Source: Desulfuromonadales bacterium (GTDB lineage Bacteria; Desulfobacterota; Desulfuromonadia; Desulfuromonadales; BM103). Taken from it: DNA of 64,000 nucleotides. The DNA lies in assembly GCA_030145205.1 (NCBI GenBank), contig JAQYVZ010000013.1, forward strand, positions 1-64,000, given 5' to 3'. Each line of letters starts with the position of its first letter. Positions within the stretch are counted from its first letter, which is position 1. This document shows positions 25,612 through 34,325 of this stretch, piece by piece. Position numbers and translations under genes: made by a program. The notes under the pieces are model-generated. The model made no database searches and was not told where the DNA came from. It saw only the letters and a list, made by a program, of their open reading frames with translations.

Positions 25612-26478
25612 TTATGCGTCTGGCAGAATCTGCTGATAGACCTCTTCGACCACCGATCGGTAGTCTTTCATATCCAGCAGCGTCTCCTTGCGTGACAGAC
25701 ATTTCGGAATCTCCGCGTCGAAGGGAATGCTGGCCACCTGTCTGCCACCGTGCGTGACGATGGCCAATTCTACTTCCGCGGCCAGAGCCGGGTTCAGACC
25801 ACCCTTGTTGATGACAACCCGATGGGGTAACCGGAACTTTTCAAGCAACTTGGCCAGCCGCCGATAATCAGACAGGCCACTCAGGCTTTCCTCTAGCACA
25901 ACCAGGACCAGTTGCACCCCGGTCAGGCTGGAAATGGCCTGGCAGCTGGTACCGGGCGGGCCGTCAATCACCAGAGTCGCAATCTGTTTTTCTGCCGCCA
26001 GCGTTCTGGCATCTTCCCGGATATTGGCAATCAGCTTGCCGCTGTTGTCCTCCCCCGGGATCAGGTCGGCATGCACCATGTAGCCATTCCTGATTTGACT
26101 GACATATTTGCGTCCGGACATGTGCGGCACCATGCTGACCGCCTGGTTGGGGCACACCCAGGCACAGGCGGCACAGCCTTCACATTCGTCATTAACCGCA
26201 TACACCCCTGTGGCTTGCTGATCAACAGCACTGAAGGCACAGATCTCCTTGCATTGGCCGCACGCGGCACAGCTCTCCGCCGCAATTGTTGCGACATCCA
26301 TCCCGTAATAGTCGGCCTCGGTCAACCGTTGCGGCGACAGGAGAATCGGCAGATTGGAGGCGTTGACATCAGCATCAACGGCAATCACCTCCGGAAACAA
26401 TTTCAGCAAGGCTGCAGTCAACGAGGTCTTGCCTGCGCCGCCCTTGCCACTCATCACCGCCACCTGATGGAGTTTCAT
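25612..26478 (-). CDS. MinD-family ATPase with inserted ferredoxin domain, second of a pair
   Basis: A 288-residue P-loop ATPase of the MinD/Mrp group with a bacterial ferredoxin domain inside. The deviant Walker A is GKGGAGKTS (residues 12-20), the second motif DADVNASN, and the switch DGPPGTSCQAI. Between residues 65 and 120 lie CAACGQCKEIC and CEGCAACAWVCP, ligands for two [4Fe-4S] clusters. Such ATPases come in pairs and act in iron-sulphur handling or in the Orp complex described in Desulfovibrio. It overlaps its twin upstream by 4 bp. After its stop the same frame stays open for about 43 protein-like codons without a start. Confidence 0.92.
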   Translation of the reverse strand: MKLHQVAVMSGKGGAGKTSLTAALLKLFPEVIAVDADVNASNLPILLSPQRLTEADYYGMDVATIAAESCAACGQCKEICAFSAVDQQATGVYAVNDECEGCAACAWVCPNQAVSMVPHMSGRKYVSQIRNGYMVHADLIPGEDNSGKLIANIREDARTLAAEKQIATLVIDGPPGTSCQAISSLTGVQLVLVVLEESLSGLSDYRRLAKLLEKFRLPHRVVINKGGLNPALAAEVELAIVTHGGRQVASIPFDAEIPKCLSRKETLLDMKDYRSVVEEVYQQILPDA

Positions 26479-27305
26479 GACTGCACCTCCGCGGCCAGCG
26501 CCTGCTGCAGGAGCGTGTAGACCACTGGACTGCTTTTACTGAGAATTTCGCCATCCAGCAGGATGCGGTGGTAATCGCTGTCCAGAGGAAGCGTCGCTGC
26601 AAGGGCGTAGCCCCGTTTTGCCAGGATTTTTTTCAATGGAGCATTCTCCTGCGACTTGTTGGCGACAACCACGATCGGTTTCTGCATCCCCTCAACAATC
26701 TCCAGGGTCTGCAACATGTCATGCAGACCGAAGGGGGTCGGCTCAACCACCAGCACCACCAGGTCCGCCGGCTTGATCGCCGCCACGGCAGCACAGGAAT
26801 TTCCCGGCGGTCCATCGATGACCTGATGACCGCCGTTCTGCTCCAGGTGCCGGACGATATCCTGAATCAACGCCGTACCACGGGTTGAGCCGATCTTGAG
26901 ATCACCGATAACGGCGCGCGCCCCGGTCTGCGTCGAAAAACCGGTGCGCACCTCTCCAATGGCAACCGGCTGATAGCTGATCGCTCCTTCCGGACAAACT
27001 TCGCAGCAGAGATTGCAGCTGTGGCACAGCGTATCGGTCAGGTAAACTGTGTCGATAATTTTGTAGAGAGCATGAAAACGGCATTCGCGCGTGCAGAGCC
27101 CACAGCCGCTACAAACACTGGCATCGATAACCGGCTGCTTCTGAAAGACCTGGCGGACATGCCAATCCTCTGGCTGGAGAAAATATTCGCCATTGGGTGC
27201 ATCCACATCCAGATCGTAGTAGTCGGCCTCAAAAATGTGCGCCAGGCAGGTGGCAATCGTGGTCTTGCCCGCACCGCCCTTGCCGCTGACAACGGAAATA
27301 ATCAT
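26475..27305 (-). CDS. MinD-family ATPase with inserted ferredoxin domain, first of a pair
   Basis: The 276-residue partner of the following ATPase, with the same plan: Walker A GKGGAGKTT (9-17), DLDVDAPNGEYFL, then CSGCGLCTREC and CHSCNLCCEVCP for two [4Fe-4S] clusters, and DGPPGNSCAAVAAI. Sequence identity to its twin is clear but moderate, an old duplication retained as a heterodimer in this family. It follows the NifX-like gene by 84 bp and overlaps the next ATPase by 4 bp (ATGA), so the three form an operon. Confidence 0.93.
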   Translation of the reverse strand: MIISVVSGKGGAGKTTIATCLAHIFEADYYDLDVDAPNGEYFLQPEDWHVRQVFQKQPVIDASVCSGCGLCTRECRFHALYKIIDTVYLTDTLCHSCNLCCEVCPEGAISYQPVAIGEVRTGFSTQTGARAVIGDLKIGSTRGTALIQDIVRHLEQNGGHQVIDGPPGNSCAAVAAIKPADLVVLVVEPTPFGLHDMLQTLEIVEGMQKPIVVVANKSQENAPLKKILAKRGYALAATLPLDSDYHRILLDGEILSKSSPVVYTLLQQALAAEVQS

Positions 27306-27389
27306 GATTCTCTTTACTGACCTCGTAATCAGGCCGGGGGAACAGACAGTCCACCCCGGCCTTGAATGTGTAACGACACCCTGCGGTTA

Positions 27390-28172
27390 TCAGACTGCTG
27401 GGCCACCGCCACAGACTTGGTCCTGCCGAATCGGGCCAATCTGCCCCAACAGGTAGGCATCAACCGTTTCCTGCACCGTACTACCGACCCCGGCATAGAC
27501 ATCGATGCCCTCATCTCGGAAGCCCATCAGGGGACGACCGCCGATACCGCCCACCACAACCTTGTCGACGTCCCACCCTTTCAGGAGCATGACCGGTACA
27601 GAACAGCCGCCGGCAATATGACCGCCATTCACCATCGACTGCACAGCAACGACCTTGTCGCCAGCCACATCGACCAATGTGTACCAGGCACATTTACCGA
27701 AATGACCGGAGCGGGGCGCTGCCAGCCCCTCCATGTTGTCAGCGGGGACAGCAATTCGCACGGCACCGTCGATAACCGGTTCTGCCGGCTGCACCTCAAA
27801 ATCATCTGGGACCTCCGCTGCTCCAGCTCCAGCGCCAGCACCGAATGCGGGCAGGTTTTCCTGCAGTACCCGGACCAGCACTTCCTCAACAGTCCCTTCG
27901 ACATCTTCAACCACACGGATCTCGGCCTTTTCCAGGGCATCACTCGCTTTCGGACCGACCTTGCCAGTATAGATAACTTCGACCTTGTGTTCAGACATCA
28001 ACTGGGCAGCACCCGTCCCGGCACCGTTACTGGCACCGACACCGATGGCGTTATCGTAGGGGTAGACCTCCATGGTTTCGGTGTTGGCAATCATGAAAAA
28101 GGCCGCGCGACCGAAACGCGGATCAACCTGGGCATCCATTCGACCCTGTTGTGCAGTTACTGCGATAATCAT
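27390..28172 (-). CDS. Tandem NifX/NifB-type (Orp-like) cluster-binding protein
   Basis: This 260-residue protein consists of two dinitrogenase iron-molybdenum cofactor domains (the NifX/NifY/NifB C-terminal fold), residues 1-105 and 140-245, joined by an Ala/Gly-rich linker. Each begins I(I/R)IAV and carries the DPRFGRAAFF or RSGHFGKCAWY surface motif. Single-domain relatives include the orange protein Orp, which binds a Mo-Cu-S cluster and works with MinD-type ATPases, exactly the neighbours here. No nitrogenase genes are present, so a nitrogenase role is unlikely. The start ATG has GGAGGAC before it. The promoter carries a perfect palindrome. Confidence 0.85.
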   Translation of the reverse strand: MIIAVTAQQGRMDAQVDPRFGRAAFFMIANTETMEVYPYDNAIGVGASNGAGTGAAQLMSEHKVEVIYTGKVGPKASDALEKAEIRVVEDVEGTVEEVLVRVLQENLPAFGAGAGAGAAEVPDDFEVQPAEPVIDGAVRIAVPADNMEGLAAPRSGHFGKCAWYTLVDVAGDKVVAVQSMVNGGHIAGGCSVPVMLLKGWDVDKVVVGGIGGRPLMGFRDEGIDVYAGVGSTVQETVDAYLLGQIGPIRQDQVCGGGPAV

Positions 28173-28226
28173 ATTCTGTCCTCCTCAGCCTCATGGCCGG
28201 ATCTCTTCAATACAGGACCCGATCTG

Positions 28227-28246
28227 TTTTGTGTATATGCACAAAA
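28227..28246. promoter_or_regulatory. Perfect palindrome at the orp-like promoter
   Basis: TTTTGTG-N6-CACAAAA, seven-base arms around six bases, overlaps the predicted -10 and start site. The TTGTG-N6-CACAA layout is that of Crp/Fnr-family operators; the position fits repression. Confidence 0.65.
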
Positions 28247-28272
28247 CTACGCCCAAGCAAGACCGCTGTCAA
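28244..28272 (-). promoter_or_regulatory. Promoter of the orp-like operon
   Basis: On the minus strand a consensus TTGACA (28267-28272) is 17 bp from a poor -10, TAGTTT (28244-28249). A weak -10 under a palindrome suggests tight regulation. Confidence 0.5.
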
Positions 28273-28309
28273 GCAGAAAAATTTTCATTTCAAGGAGGGG
28301 AAGAGACCG

Positions 28310-30352
28310 CTAGCCGGCATTCGAAGGGGCCAGGGTCTGTGACAGGTCAGACTGGTAGAGAACCAGCCGATTACGGCCGTTATGTTTGGCTCGATAGAGA
28401 GCCAGGTCGGCTGCGTGCAACAGCATGTCGGGAAGGTTACCATCTTCCGGAAACGCCGAGATGCCCAGACTGATCGTCAGCCGTCCCTGCGGCAGATGGT
28501 TTTCTCCGGGGAAGCTTGCGGCCTCAATCGCCCGCCGCAGGCGCTCAGCGACAAACAGGCTCTCCTGCTTGCCAGCCCCGGGCAGGACCAGGCAGAACTC
28601 CTCGCCGCCGTAGCGGGTGACCACGTCCATCTCCCGTGCCGTGCTGCGCATTAGTTCGGCCACCTTCTTCAAAGCCTTGTCTCCGGACAGGTGACCGAGA
28701 ACATCATTGTAAATCTTGAAATGATCAAGGTCCGCCATAATCACGCTGAACTTCTGATCCTGACGCTGGCTGCGGCTGATCTCCTCTTCCAAACGGCTCT
28801 CAAGAAGACGCCGATTGTAAAGACCCGTCAAGGGATCTGTAATGGAGAGTTTTTCCAGGTGCCCTGCCCGCTCCAAAGCTGCAGTGCGATCGATCATCTG
28901 GGCCGCATGGTCGATCAGCGCGTTGAGTTGCTGCATATCCGCCACGGTGAAACTGGTTCGGTCCGCCTTGTCGGCCAGGTTGAGGACACCAACAAACTGC
29001 TCACCACTTTTCAACGGCAGGCATAAAAACGACTTGGTTTTGAAGCGGGGGCGGTTCTTGGCAGCAACCCGTTCATCCTTCTCGATGTCATTGACCAGCA
29101 GCGCCTCTCCCGCCTGGAGCACCCGACCGGCGATGCCCTTGCCAACCGGAATAGCCACCCCCTGGGCAACCGGAGCACTCATTCCGCGGGACGCGACAAT
29201 CGACAGCGCTGCAGCCGCCTCGTCGAGCAGCATCAGGGAGCCGCTTTCCGCATCGCACAGTACGGCAGCCATCTCCAGCAAATTTTCGAAAAGGGCGTCC
29301 TGGGTATCAACCAGGCTCAACGTGCTGACCATCCCGACCAACCGTGTCGACAGGTCACGTTCCCGCCGATGCTTTTCAGAGGAATCCAGCTGCTGCAAAT
29401 GTGCCGTCAGACGATCGAGAATCAGATCACACAACAGCTGATCGCGCACGGGCAGGTCAGCATCGAAGAGAAGCGCGAAGCCAAAACTTTGTCCGCTCTC
29501 CACAAGCGGGGCAATGCAGACAGGGCTCTGTAATTCCTGCGGTAAAATCCGGCTGACAAGCTCTGCCGGCAGACAACCGGTTTCCGTACCCGCGCCCTTG
29601 TGGATCTCGGGCAAAGCGGCTTCGATCAGGTCGACCTGTCCGGGAGCAAAACCGAGCGCGGTTCGCGTGCATCCGGACTGCCCGGGCCATTGCAAGCGGA
29701 TCAGAACCCGCGACGCTTCGAACAGAACCGCCAAGGTTTCCGCAGTCATGCCGACAGCATCCTCAACCGAAGCACACCGGGCAATCTCACGGGCCAGACG
29801 GCGCGCCGTCTCCAGATTTTTCGTGACACGCTCCAAGCCAATTGAGCCCGCCTGGCTTCCAAGTAAACAAGACAGTTGCCGGGAGAGCCCCTGAGCAATC
29901 TCTACCGTTTCGTCAAAGGTTGCCGTGGCTGGCAGTTCGGTGTCTTTACAGGAGAGGGTTTGGTTCTTTTTAGATGACGCCGTCGTGAGGTGTTGACATG
30001 AGGAGGTTTCCTGCAGCCCCCCACCCAGGAGGAACCCGGCAAAGTCTTTGCCGTCGAACAACGGGATCACGAAACCAAGATAACATTCCTGGCAGAGATG
30101 AACCTGGGGAGAGGCAGAATCGTGCGCCTTTTGCAGAGAAGCGTACCAAACCTTCTGGCACGTTTCCGACCAACAGCTGTCACCATGACGCTGGCAACAG
30201 ACCTCCCGCACAGCCCGCCGCAAGGATTCTGGGGGGTGTTTTTCACTCACAAAGGCGAGCTTGAACGGCAAGGCCAACGGCTGCTGGTGGAGCAGCCGCA
30301 ACAACTCTTGCGCATCAAACCGCTTGGGGATTGGTTGGTATGTTGGCTCCAT
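28310..30352 (-). CDS. PocR-like / GAF / GGDEF diguanylate cyclase
   Basis: A soluble 680-residue c-di-GMP synthase. The first 130 residues are Cys-rich (CCQRHGDSCWSETC, then HLCQECYLGFVIPL) and end in a FAGFLLGG strand, the pattern of PocR sensory domains. A helical/GAF-like region follows, then a clear GAF domain around residues 340-480 (SLMLLDEAAAALSIVASRGM, IPVGKGIAGRVLQAGEALLVND). The GGDEF domain is catalytic-type GGEEF with an RxxD inhibitory site (REMD) five residues upstream, so feedback control by c-di-GMP is likely. Ribosome site AGGGAGA. It lies divergent-free upstream of the orp-like operon on the same strand and may sense a metal, haem or redox signal through the cysteines. Confidence 0.9.
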   Translation of the reverse strand: MEPTYQPIPKRFDAQELLRLLHQQPLALPFKLAFVSEKHPPESLRRAVREVCCQRHGDSCWSETCQKVWYASLQKAHDSASPQVHLCQECYLGFVIPLFDGKDFAGFLLGGGLQETSSCQHLTTASSKKNQTLSCKDTELPATATFDETVEIAQGLSRQLSCLLGSQAGSIGLERVTKNLETARRLAREIARCASVEDAVGMTAETLAVLFEASRVLIRLQWPGQSGCTRTALGFAPGQVDLIEAALPEIHKGAGTETGCLPAELVSRILPQELQSPVCIAPLVESGQSFGFALLFDADLPVRDQLLCDLILDRLTAHLQQLDSSEKHRRERDLSTRLVGMVSTLSLVDTQDALFENLLEMAAVLCDAESGSLMLLDEAAAALSIVASRGMSAPVAQGVAIPVGKGIAGRVLQAGEALLVNDIEKDERVAAKNRPRFKTKSFLCLPLKSGEQFVGVLNLADKADRTSFTVADMQQLNALIDHAAQMIDRTAALERAGHLEKLSITDPLTGLYNRRLLESRLEEEISRSQRQDQKFSVIMADLDHFKIYNDVLGHLSGDKALKKVAELMRSTAREMDVVTRYGGEEFCLVLPGAGKQESLFVAERLRRAIEAASFPGENHLPQGRLTISLGISAFPEDGNLPDMLLHAADLALYRAKHNGRNRLVLYQSDLSQTLAPSNAG

Positions 30353-30425
30353 GTCTCCCTCTCGAAGGTCACCGGCAATCCGACGAACCCTCCAAGCCTC
30401 CCGGAGAACAAAATCAAATCAGATG

Positions 30426-30454
30426 ATAGTACCAAACTAAAAAATCAAATACAA
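30426..30454 (-). promoter_or_regulatory. Promoter of the GAF-GGDEF gene
   Basis: On the minus strand TTGTAT and TACTAT are 17 bp apart. Three copies of AAAATCAAA (plus strand 30410-30418, 30441-30449, 30468-30476) lie in and around it at about three-helical-turn spacing. Confidence 0.5.
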
Positions 30455-30499
30455 CCAACAACCTTGCAAAATCAAACAGATGCAAAGGTTATGGCACCA

Positions 30500-31069
30500 T
30501 CAGGCATGCTGGAAAGACACCTCGACATCCTTGCGATGTTCCGGATCGATCTGCCAGAGCTCACGCCGGTTGAAGTTGAACAGGCGGGCAACCAGCACGT
30601 CGGGGAACTGATCAATACGGATATTGTAAATATTGACCGACTCGTTCAGGAACTCACGGCGGTCCGCGATCTGATCTTCCAGCTCGGTAATCCGGTAGCC
30701 GAGCTGCTGGAAAGACTTATCCGCCTTCAGATCCGGGTACTTCTCAACCACCATGAACAGTGACTTCAAAGTGTCGGTCAGCATATTCTGTGCCTGCATT
30801 TTCTGTTCATCGGTGCGGGCCTGGCCGGCCATGGAGCGCGCCTTGATCACCGCTTCGAGGGTTTTCTGCTCATGCTGCATGTAGCCTTCGCACACTTTGA
30901 TCAGCTTCGGCAGCTCGTCGTAGCGCTGTTTGAGCAGCACATCAATGTTGCTCCAGTTCCGCTCAATGTTGTTCTTGAGGGCCACGAACCCATTGTAAAT
31001 GGTAATTACATAGATCACCAAGGCAACCAGGATAAGGACCAGAACTCCCAGAACAATCCAACCTGTCAT
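30500..31069 (-). CDS. lemA: LemA family protein
   Basis: A 189-residue membrane-anchored protein with one N-terminal helix (WIVLGVLVLILVALVIYVITIYNGFVALKNN) and a long helical soluble domain. NNIERNWSNIDVLLKQRYDELPKLI and ENLPDLKADKSFQQL-like sequences (YPDLKADKSFQQLGYRITELEDQIA) are the LemA signature; it ends with YNIRIDQFPDVLVA. LemA proteins have no settled role and often neighbour GIDE/DUF proteins, as here: the GIDE/EF-hand gene is 27 bp upstream on the same transcript. Confidence 0.95.
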   Translation of the reverse strand: MTGWIVLGVLVLILVALVIYVITIYNGFVALKNNIERNWSNIDVLLKQRYDELPKLIKVCEGYMQHEQKTLEAVIKARSMAGQARTDEQKMQAQNMLTDTLKSLFMVVEKYPDLKADKSFQQLGYRITELEDQIADRREFLNESVNIYNIRIDQFPDVLVARLFNFNRRELWQIDPEHRKDVEVSFQHA

Positions 31070-31096
31070 AATGACGCCTCCTTGTCAGTCAACCGG

Positions 31097-33157
31097 TTAT
31101 TTTCCGAAAAACAGTAACATTTCGTAGATTGCGAAACCGGCGGCCACCAGGCCGGCAATCAGCAGAGGAACGCTAAGCAACCCGTATTTTCGCGTCAGAT
31201 CTGCTTCAGAGAGGGTTTCCGCAATCACAAACGGCAGCCCACGCTGATGCGGCCGGGTAATCACGGCATGTTCCTCCTGACGCAAACGCCCCTGCTTGGC
31301 CGCCAGATGATCACCCAAAGCTTGTTGTTCCGCGGCGCTGCGCGCCTCGTCCCATTCTGCTTCACTGATCCGCCCATCCCCATCCGTATCGTAACGATGC
31401 AGCGCCTTGGGGTCAAGCTTGAGGTCCCGCAGGCGCGACTGCACCCGCTCCCCAAGGGTCTGCTCTTGGTTGCGAAGCGGCCGGGCATAGCCGATGACGT
31501 AGAGCGAGGTGTCTTCGTAGATAACATCCTCCACCCACTTCTCATCATCGTCGACCATGCTGACCCCGCTGAACGCCATGGTCATTTCCCCCGGTGTACC
31601 GGTGCGGCTGTTCCTGGCGCGAACCAGCGCCCCCATAGGGTCAATCGTGACACTGCCCGTGCCGTCATCCACTAGGAAAGGCACATGGCTGCTGTCCACG
31701 TTACTCATCAGTTTCCATTTGTCGCCCCGCTCCCGCCGATACTTGCGTAGCCGGTAGTAGACACAGGCCAACTGTCCCATGGGTGAGACCAGAGCATACT
31801 TACGTTGCGTCCGGCCATGCACCTCGACCAACCCCATGGCGATGGAACGGACCCGGCTGGTCGGCGTATTCTCAATCCGCCGCTTGAGACGGATAAAATG
31901 GAAACTCCCCCACAACAACAGCAATGACAACAGGCCTGCAAAGGCCCCGAGGACCACCTCCTCCTGGAACCCGCCACTGAACGAGCGTAGCCAGCGACCA
32001 TTACTTGATGTCAGGGCGATCATGATTCCCACGATCAGGAAAAAACCTAACTGGCTGAGAATCATCCGTAAAGAATATTTCTGGCGGCCCAGTCGCTCTG
32101 GTGGAGGCGGTAGGCCCGGGTCTGTCACCGCTTTTTGGGGTTCCTCCTGTGGCTCGGACATCGCCGCGGCCACCTCTGAAGAAACCTCTTTTAACCCCGG
32201 CATTACGTCAAGATTGCCCCTCGCAACCGCTGCCGCCAAAGCCGGCTGACCTGTCGCCAGCGCCGCCGCCAGCAGAGCGGGGTTCACCCCTTCCTGGGGA
32301 GCAGGGAATTCCGGCGCAGACTGATCCTGGAACAGGTCGCACATCAGCCAGCCGTACCGGATGAGATTGCGCAGAATCAAGTCGCGTTCTTCCATTTGTC
32401 CGTCGAGGGTTTTGATCTCGCAACCCGGCAGTCGGCTCAAGCCGAAATCGGCATGCAGTGCGAACGTGCCAGCATATTCCCCCGCCAGATGCCGTAACGT
32501 GTCCAGATTGCGAACCGCGCTCACGGTTTTGCGCTCGGCCAGGCCATCCGGGTTGAAACGCCCGGCATAGATCCGGAACATTGACTCCGGGCGACCTTGC
32601 GGGTTCAGCAGATAGAGATCGAGAACCGGGTCCCCCTTGAGGACGACCTGACACATTTCCTCCAGATCCATTGCCGCCATCTGCGCAACACCCCGGTAAT
32701 TTTTCTGCGTCATGTGCCGCCGCACGAACCGTTCCGGCAGCTGTCCGGAGACATCCGCCAATACGGCAACCACATGTTGACCGCGGTTCAAATGGATCGT
32801 TTTGTTGTGTGAGCAGTGGAAAATGATACGATCATCGTGCAGCTCAAGACTGCGCAGACGTACGGGTGGGAAAGCAATGCTGCTGCGCCTGATTTTCCAA
32901 CATTCGAAACCATGCTGGCGCAGCAGCGTGGCCAGCACTGTGGTTTTCTCCGCACCACCTTTGCCGAACTGGACCAGACCGGGGCCGATCAGACGATGTT
33001 TGGCCGTATACATATCCAGGCCGTAATCGTCCCGTAAAATCTGCAGCAACACCTGCAATTCGGGCGGCTCAGCCGCTTGCTGCTTCAGGATCAGTTGATA
33101 TTTGATTTCGGATTCGGCCAAACCCTCGCCCTCGCCAGGCAACCGTTGTTCCGTCAC
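31097..33157 (-). CDS. Membrane protein with GIDE-like domain and EF-hand
   Basis: I do not know a function for this 686-residue protein. The N-terminal third is soluble and includes a segment DDYGLDMYTAKHRL followed by LATLLRQHGF. Two hydrophobic helices lie around residues 365-420. Between about 440 and 570 is a GIDE-type domain (GLVEVHGRTQ, YYRLRKYRRERG, FLVDDGTGSVTIDP, EDTSLYVIGYARP), known from MUL1-like E3 ligases but here without a RING finger. Then comes a canonical EF-hand loop DTDGDGRISEAEW, and a final membrane helix. GTG start with GGAGC upstream. It lies between mutY (12 bp) and lemA (27 bp). Confidence 0.75.
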   Translation of the reverse strand: MTEQRLPGEGEGLAESEIKYQLILKQQAAEPPELQVLLQILRDDYGLDMYTAKHRLIGPGLVQFGKGGAEKTTVLATLLRQHGFECWKIRRSSIAFPPVRLRSLELHDDRIIFHCSHNKTIHLNRGQHVVAVLADVSGQLPERFVRRHMTQKNYRGVAQMAAMDLEEMCQVVLKGDPVLDLYLLNPQGRPESMFRIYAGRFNPDGLAERKTVSAVRNLDTLRHLAGEYAGTFALHADFGLSRLPGCEIKTLDGQMEERDLILRNLIRYGWLMCDLFQDQSAPEFPAPQEGVNPALLAAALATGQPALAAAVARGNLDVMPGLKEVSSEVAAAMSEPQEEPQKAVTDPGLPPPPERLGRQKYSLRMILSQLGFFLIVGIMIALTSSNGRWLRSFSGGFQEEVVLGAFAGLLSLLLLWGSFHFIRLKRRIENTPTSRVRSIAMGLVEVHGRTQRKYALVSPMGQLACVYYRLRKYRRERGDKWKLMSNVDSSHVPFLVDDGTGSVTIDPMGALVRARNSRTGTPGEMTMAFSGVSMVDDDEKWVEDVIYEDTSLYVIGYARPLRNQEQTLGERVQSRLRDLKLDPKALHRYDTDGDGRISEAEWDEARSAAEQQALGDHLAAKQGRLRQEEHAVITRPHQRGLPFVIAETLSEADLTRKYGLLSVPLLIAGLVAAGFAIYEMLLFFGK

Positions 33158-33169
33158 CAGTGCTCCGGG

Positions 33170-34306
33170 TTAATCGTCAGCGTGCTGGCGTTGCCGGTAA
33201 AGGTGCAGCGCCTTGAGATGTGCGCCATGCAACGGCAGTGCCGGTGCATCCTCTGCAGAACACCACTCGCCCGGTAATCCGTCTGGGGTGTTGTCCCCCG
33301 TCAGTGACACGGCACATACCGCCAATTTTAATCTGAAGTGACTGTAAATATGACGAATTTCCCCTACAAATTCAACTTTTTGTTGAAATCGTGCCTGCTC
33401 TAACCAAGGAAGGAGAGCCTGTTCGGGCGGCTGCTCATCGGGCACATCCACCACCGGAAATTCCCAGAGCCCACCCAGCAACCCCGCAGGCGGACGCTGC
33501 ATCACCAACAGTTTGTCACCTGCAGAGACCAGCACCGCAGCCTGACATCGAACCGGCACCGTTTTCTTCGGGCGTTTGACCGGCAGTGCGGCGCTGAGAC
33601 CGAGCTGCCGGGCCCGGCAGAGATCGCTGAGCGGACAACGGCGGCAGTCCGGGTTGCGAGGCAGGCACACCGTCGCCCCAAGATCCATAATCGCCTGGGC
33701 ATAACCATGCGGCTGTGCATCGGGCGTCAATCGCTCAGCCCAATACCACAGGTGTTTCTCCGCCCGACTGCTGCGTGGGTCCTCCTGCCAAGCGAACAGA
33801 CGAATCAGGACACGCCGCACATTGCCGTCGAGAATCGGCGCCGGCCGATCATAGGCAATCGACATGATGGCTCCGGCCGTGGAACGTCCGATACCGGGCA
33901 AGGCCATCAGGTCTTCGAGTTGGTCAGGGAAGCTCCCGTCACCATCGCGAACAATCTGCCGGGCCGCCTGATGCAAATTGCGGGCGCGGGAATAATAACC
34001 CAGTCCCGCCCACAGCTGGATGACATCATCCAGCGACGCTTCGGCAAGGATCTGTAAGGAAGGAAAGTGTTGCAGAAACCGCTCGTAGTAAGGGACCACT
34101 GCCGCAACTGTGGTCTGCTGCAGCATGATTTCGGATAGCCAGATACGGTAAGGGTCACGCGTCCTGCGCCAGGGCAGGTCGCGGCCGCGTTCACCATACC
34201 AGAAAAGCAGCCGCCGGGAGACGTCCTCTGGCGCAAACGGCAGGGACGATGAGAAAGCTTCGCCCCCGGAGGTGGGGGCCGCTGGCTTGGTCGTGTCACG
34301 CGCCAT
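33170..34306 (-). CDS. mutY: A/G-specific adenine glycosylase MutY
   Basis: MutY removes adenine mispaired with 8-oxoguanine. The 378-residue protein has the catalytic-site segment SEIMLQQTTVAAVVPYYERF, the helix-hairpin-helix LPGIGRSTAGAIMSIAY with catalytic Asp downstream in ILDGNVRRVLIR, and a perfect CX6CX2CX5C cluster motif (CLPRNPDCRRCPLSDLC). A C-terminal NUDIX-like 8-oxoG recognition domain follows (LLGGLWEFPV). It lies 19 bp after hisC in a tight minus-strand gene run. Confidence 0.96.
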   Translation of the reverse strand: MARDTTKPAAPTSGGEAFSSSLPFAPEDVSRRLLFWYGERGRDLPWRRTRDPYRIWLSEIMLQQTTVAAVVPYYERFLQHFPSLQILAEASLDDVIQLWAGLGYYSRARNLHQAARQIVRDGDGSFPDQLEDLMALPGIGRSTAGAIMSIAYDRPAPILDGNVRRVLIRLFAWQEDPRSSRAEKHLWYWAERLTPDAQPHGYAQAIMDLGATVCLPRNPDCRRCPLSDLCRARQLGLSAALPVKRPKKTVPVRCQAAVLVSAGDKLLVMQRPPAGLLGGLWEFPVVDVPDEQPPEQALLPWLEQARFQQKVEFVGEIRHIYSHFRLKLAVCAVSLTGDNTPDGLPGEWCSAEDAPALPLHGAHLKALHLYRQRQHADD

Positions 34307-34325
34307 GCGCTTCGCGCCCCAGCCT

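Noticed and set aside
27390-28172. Nitrogenase cofactor gene (nifX/nifY)
   Set aside because: No nif structural or assembly genes nearby; two tandem domains and MinD-type neighbours fit the Orp-like group better.
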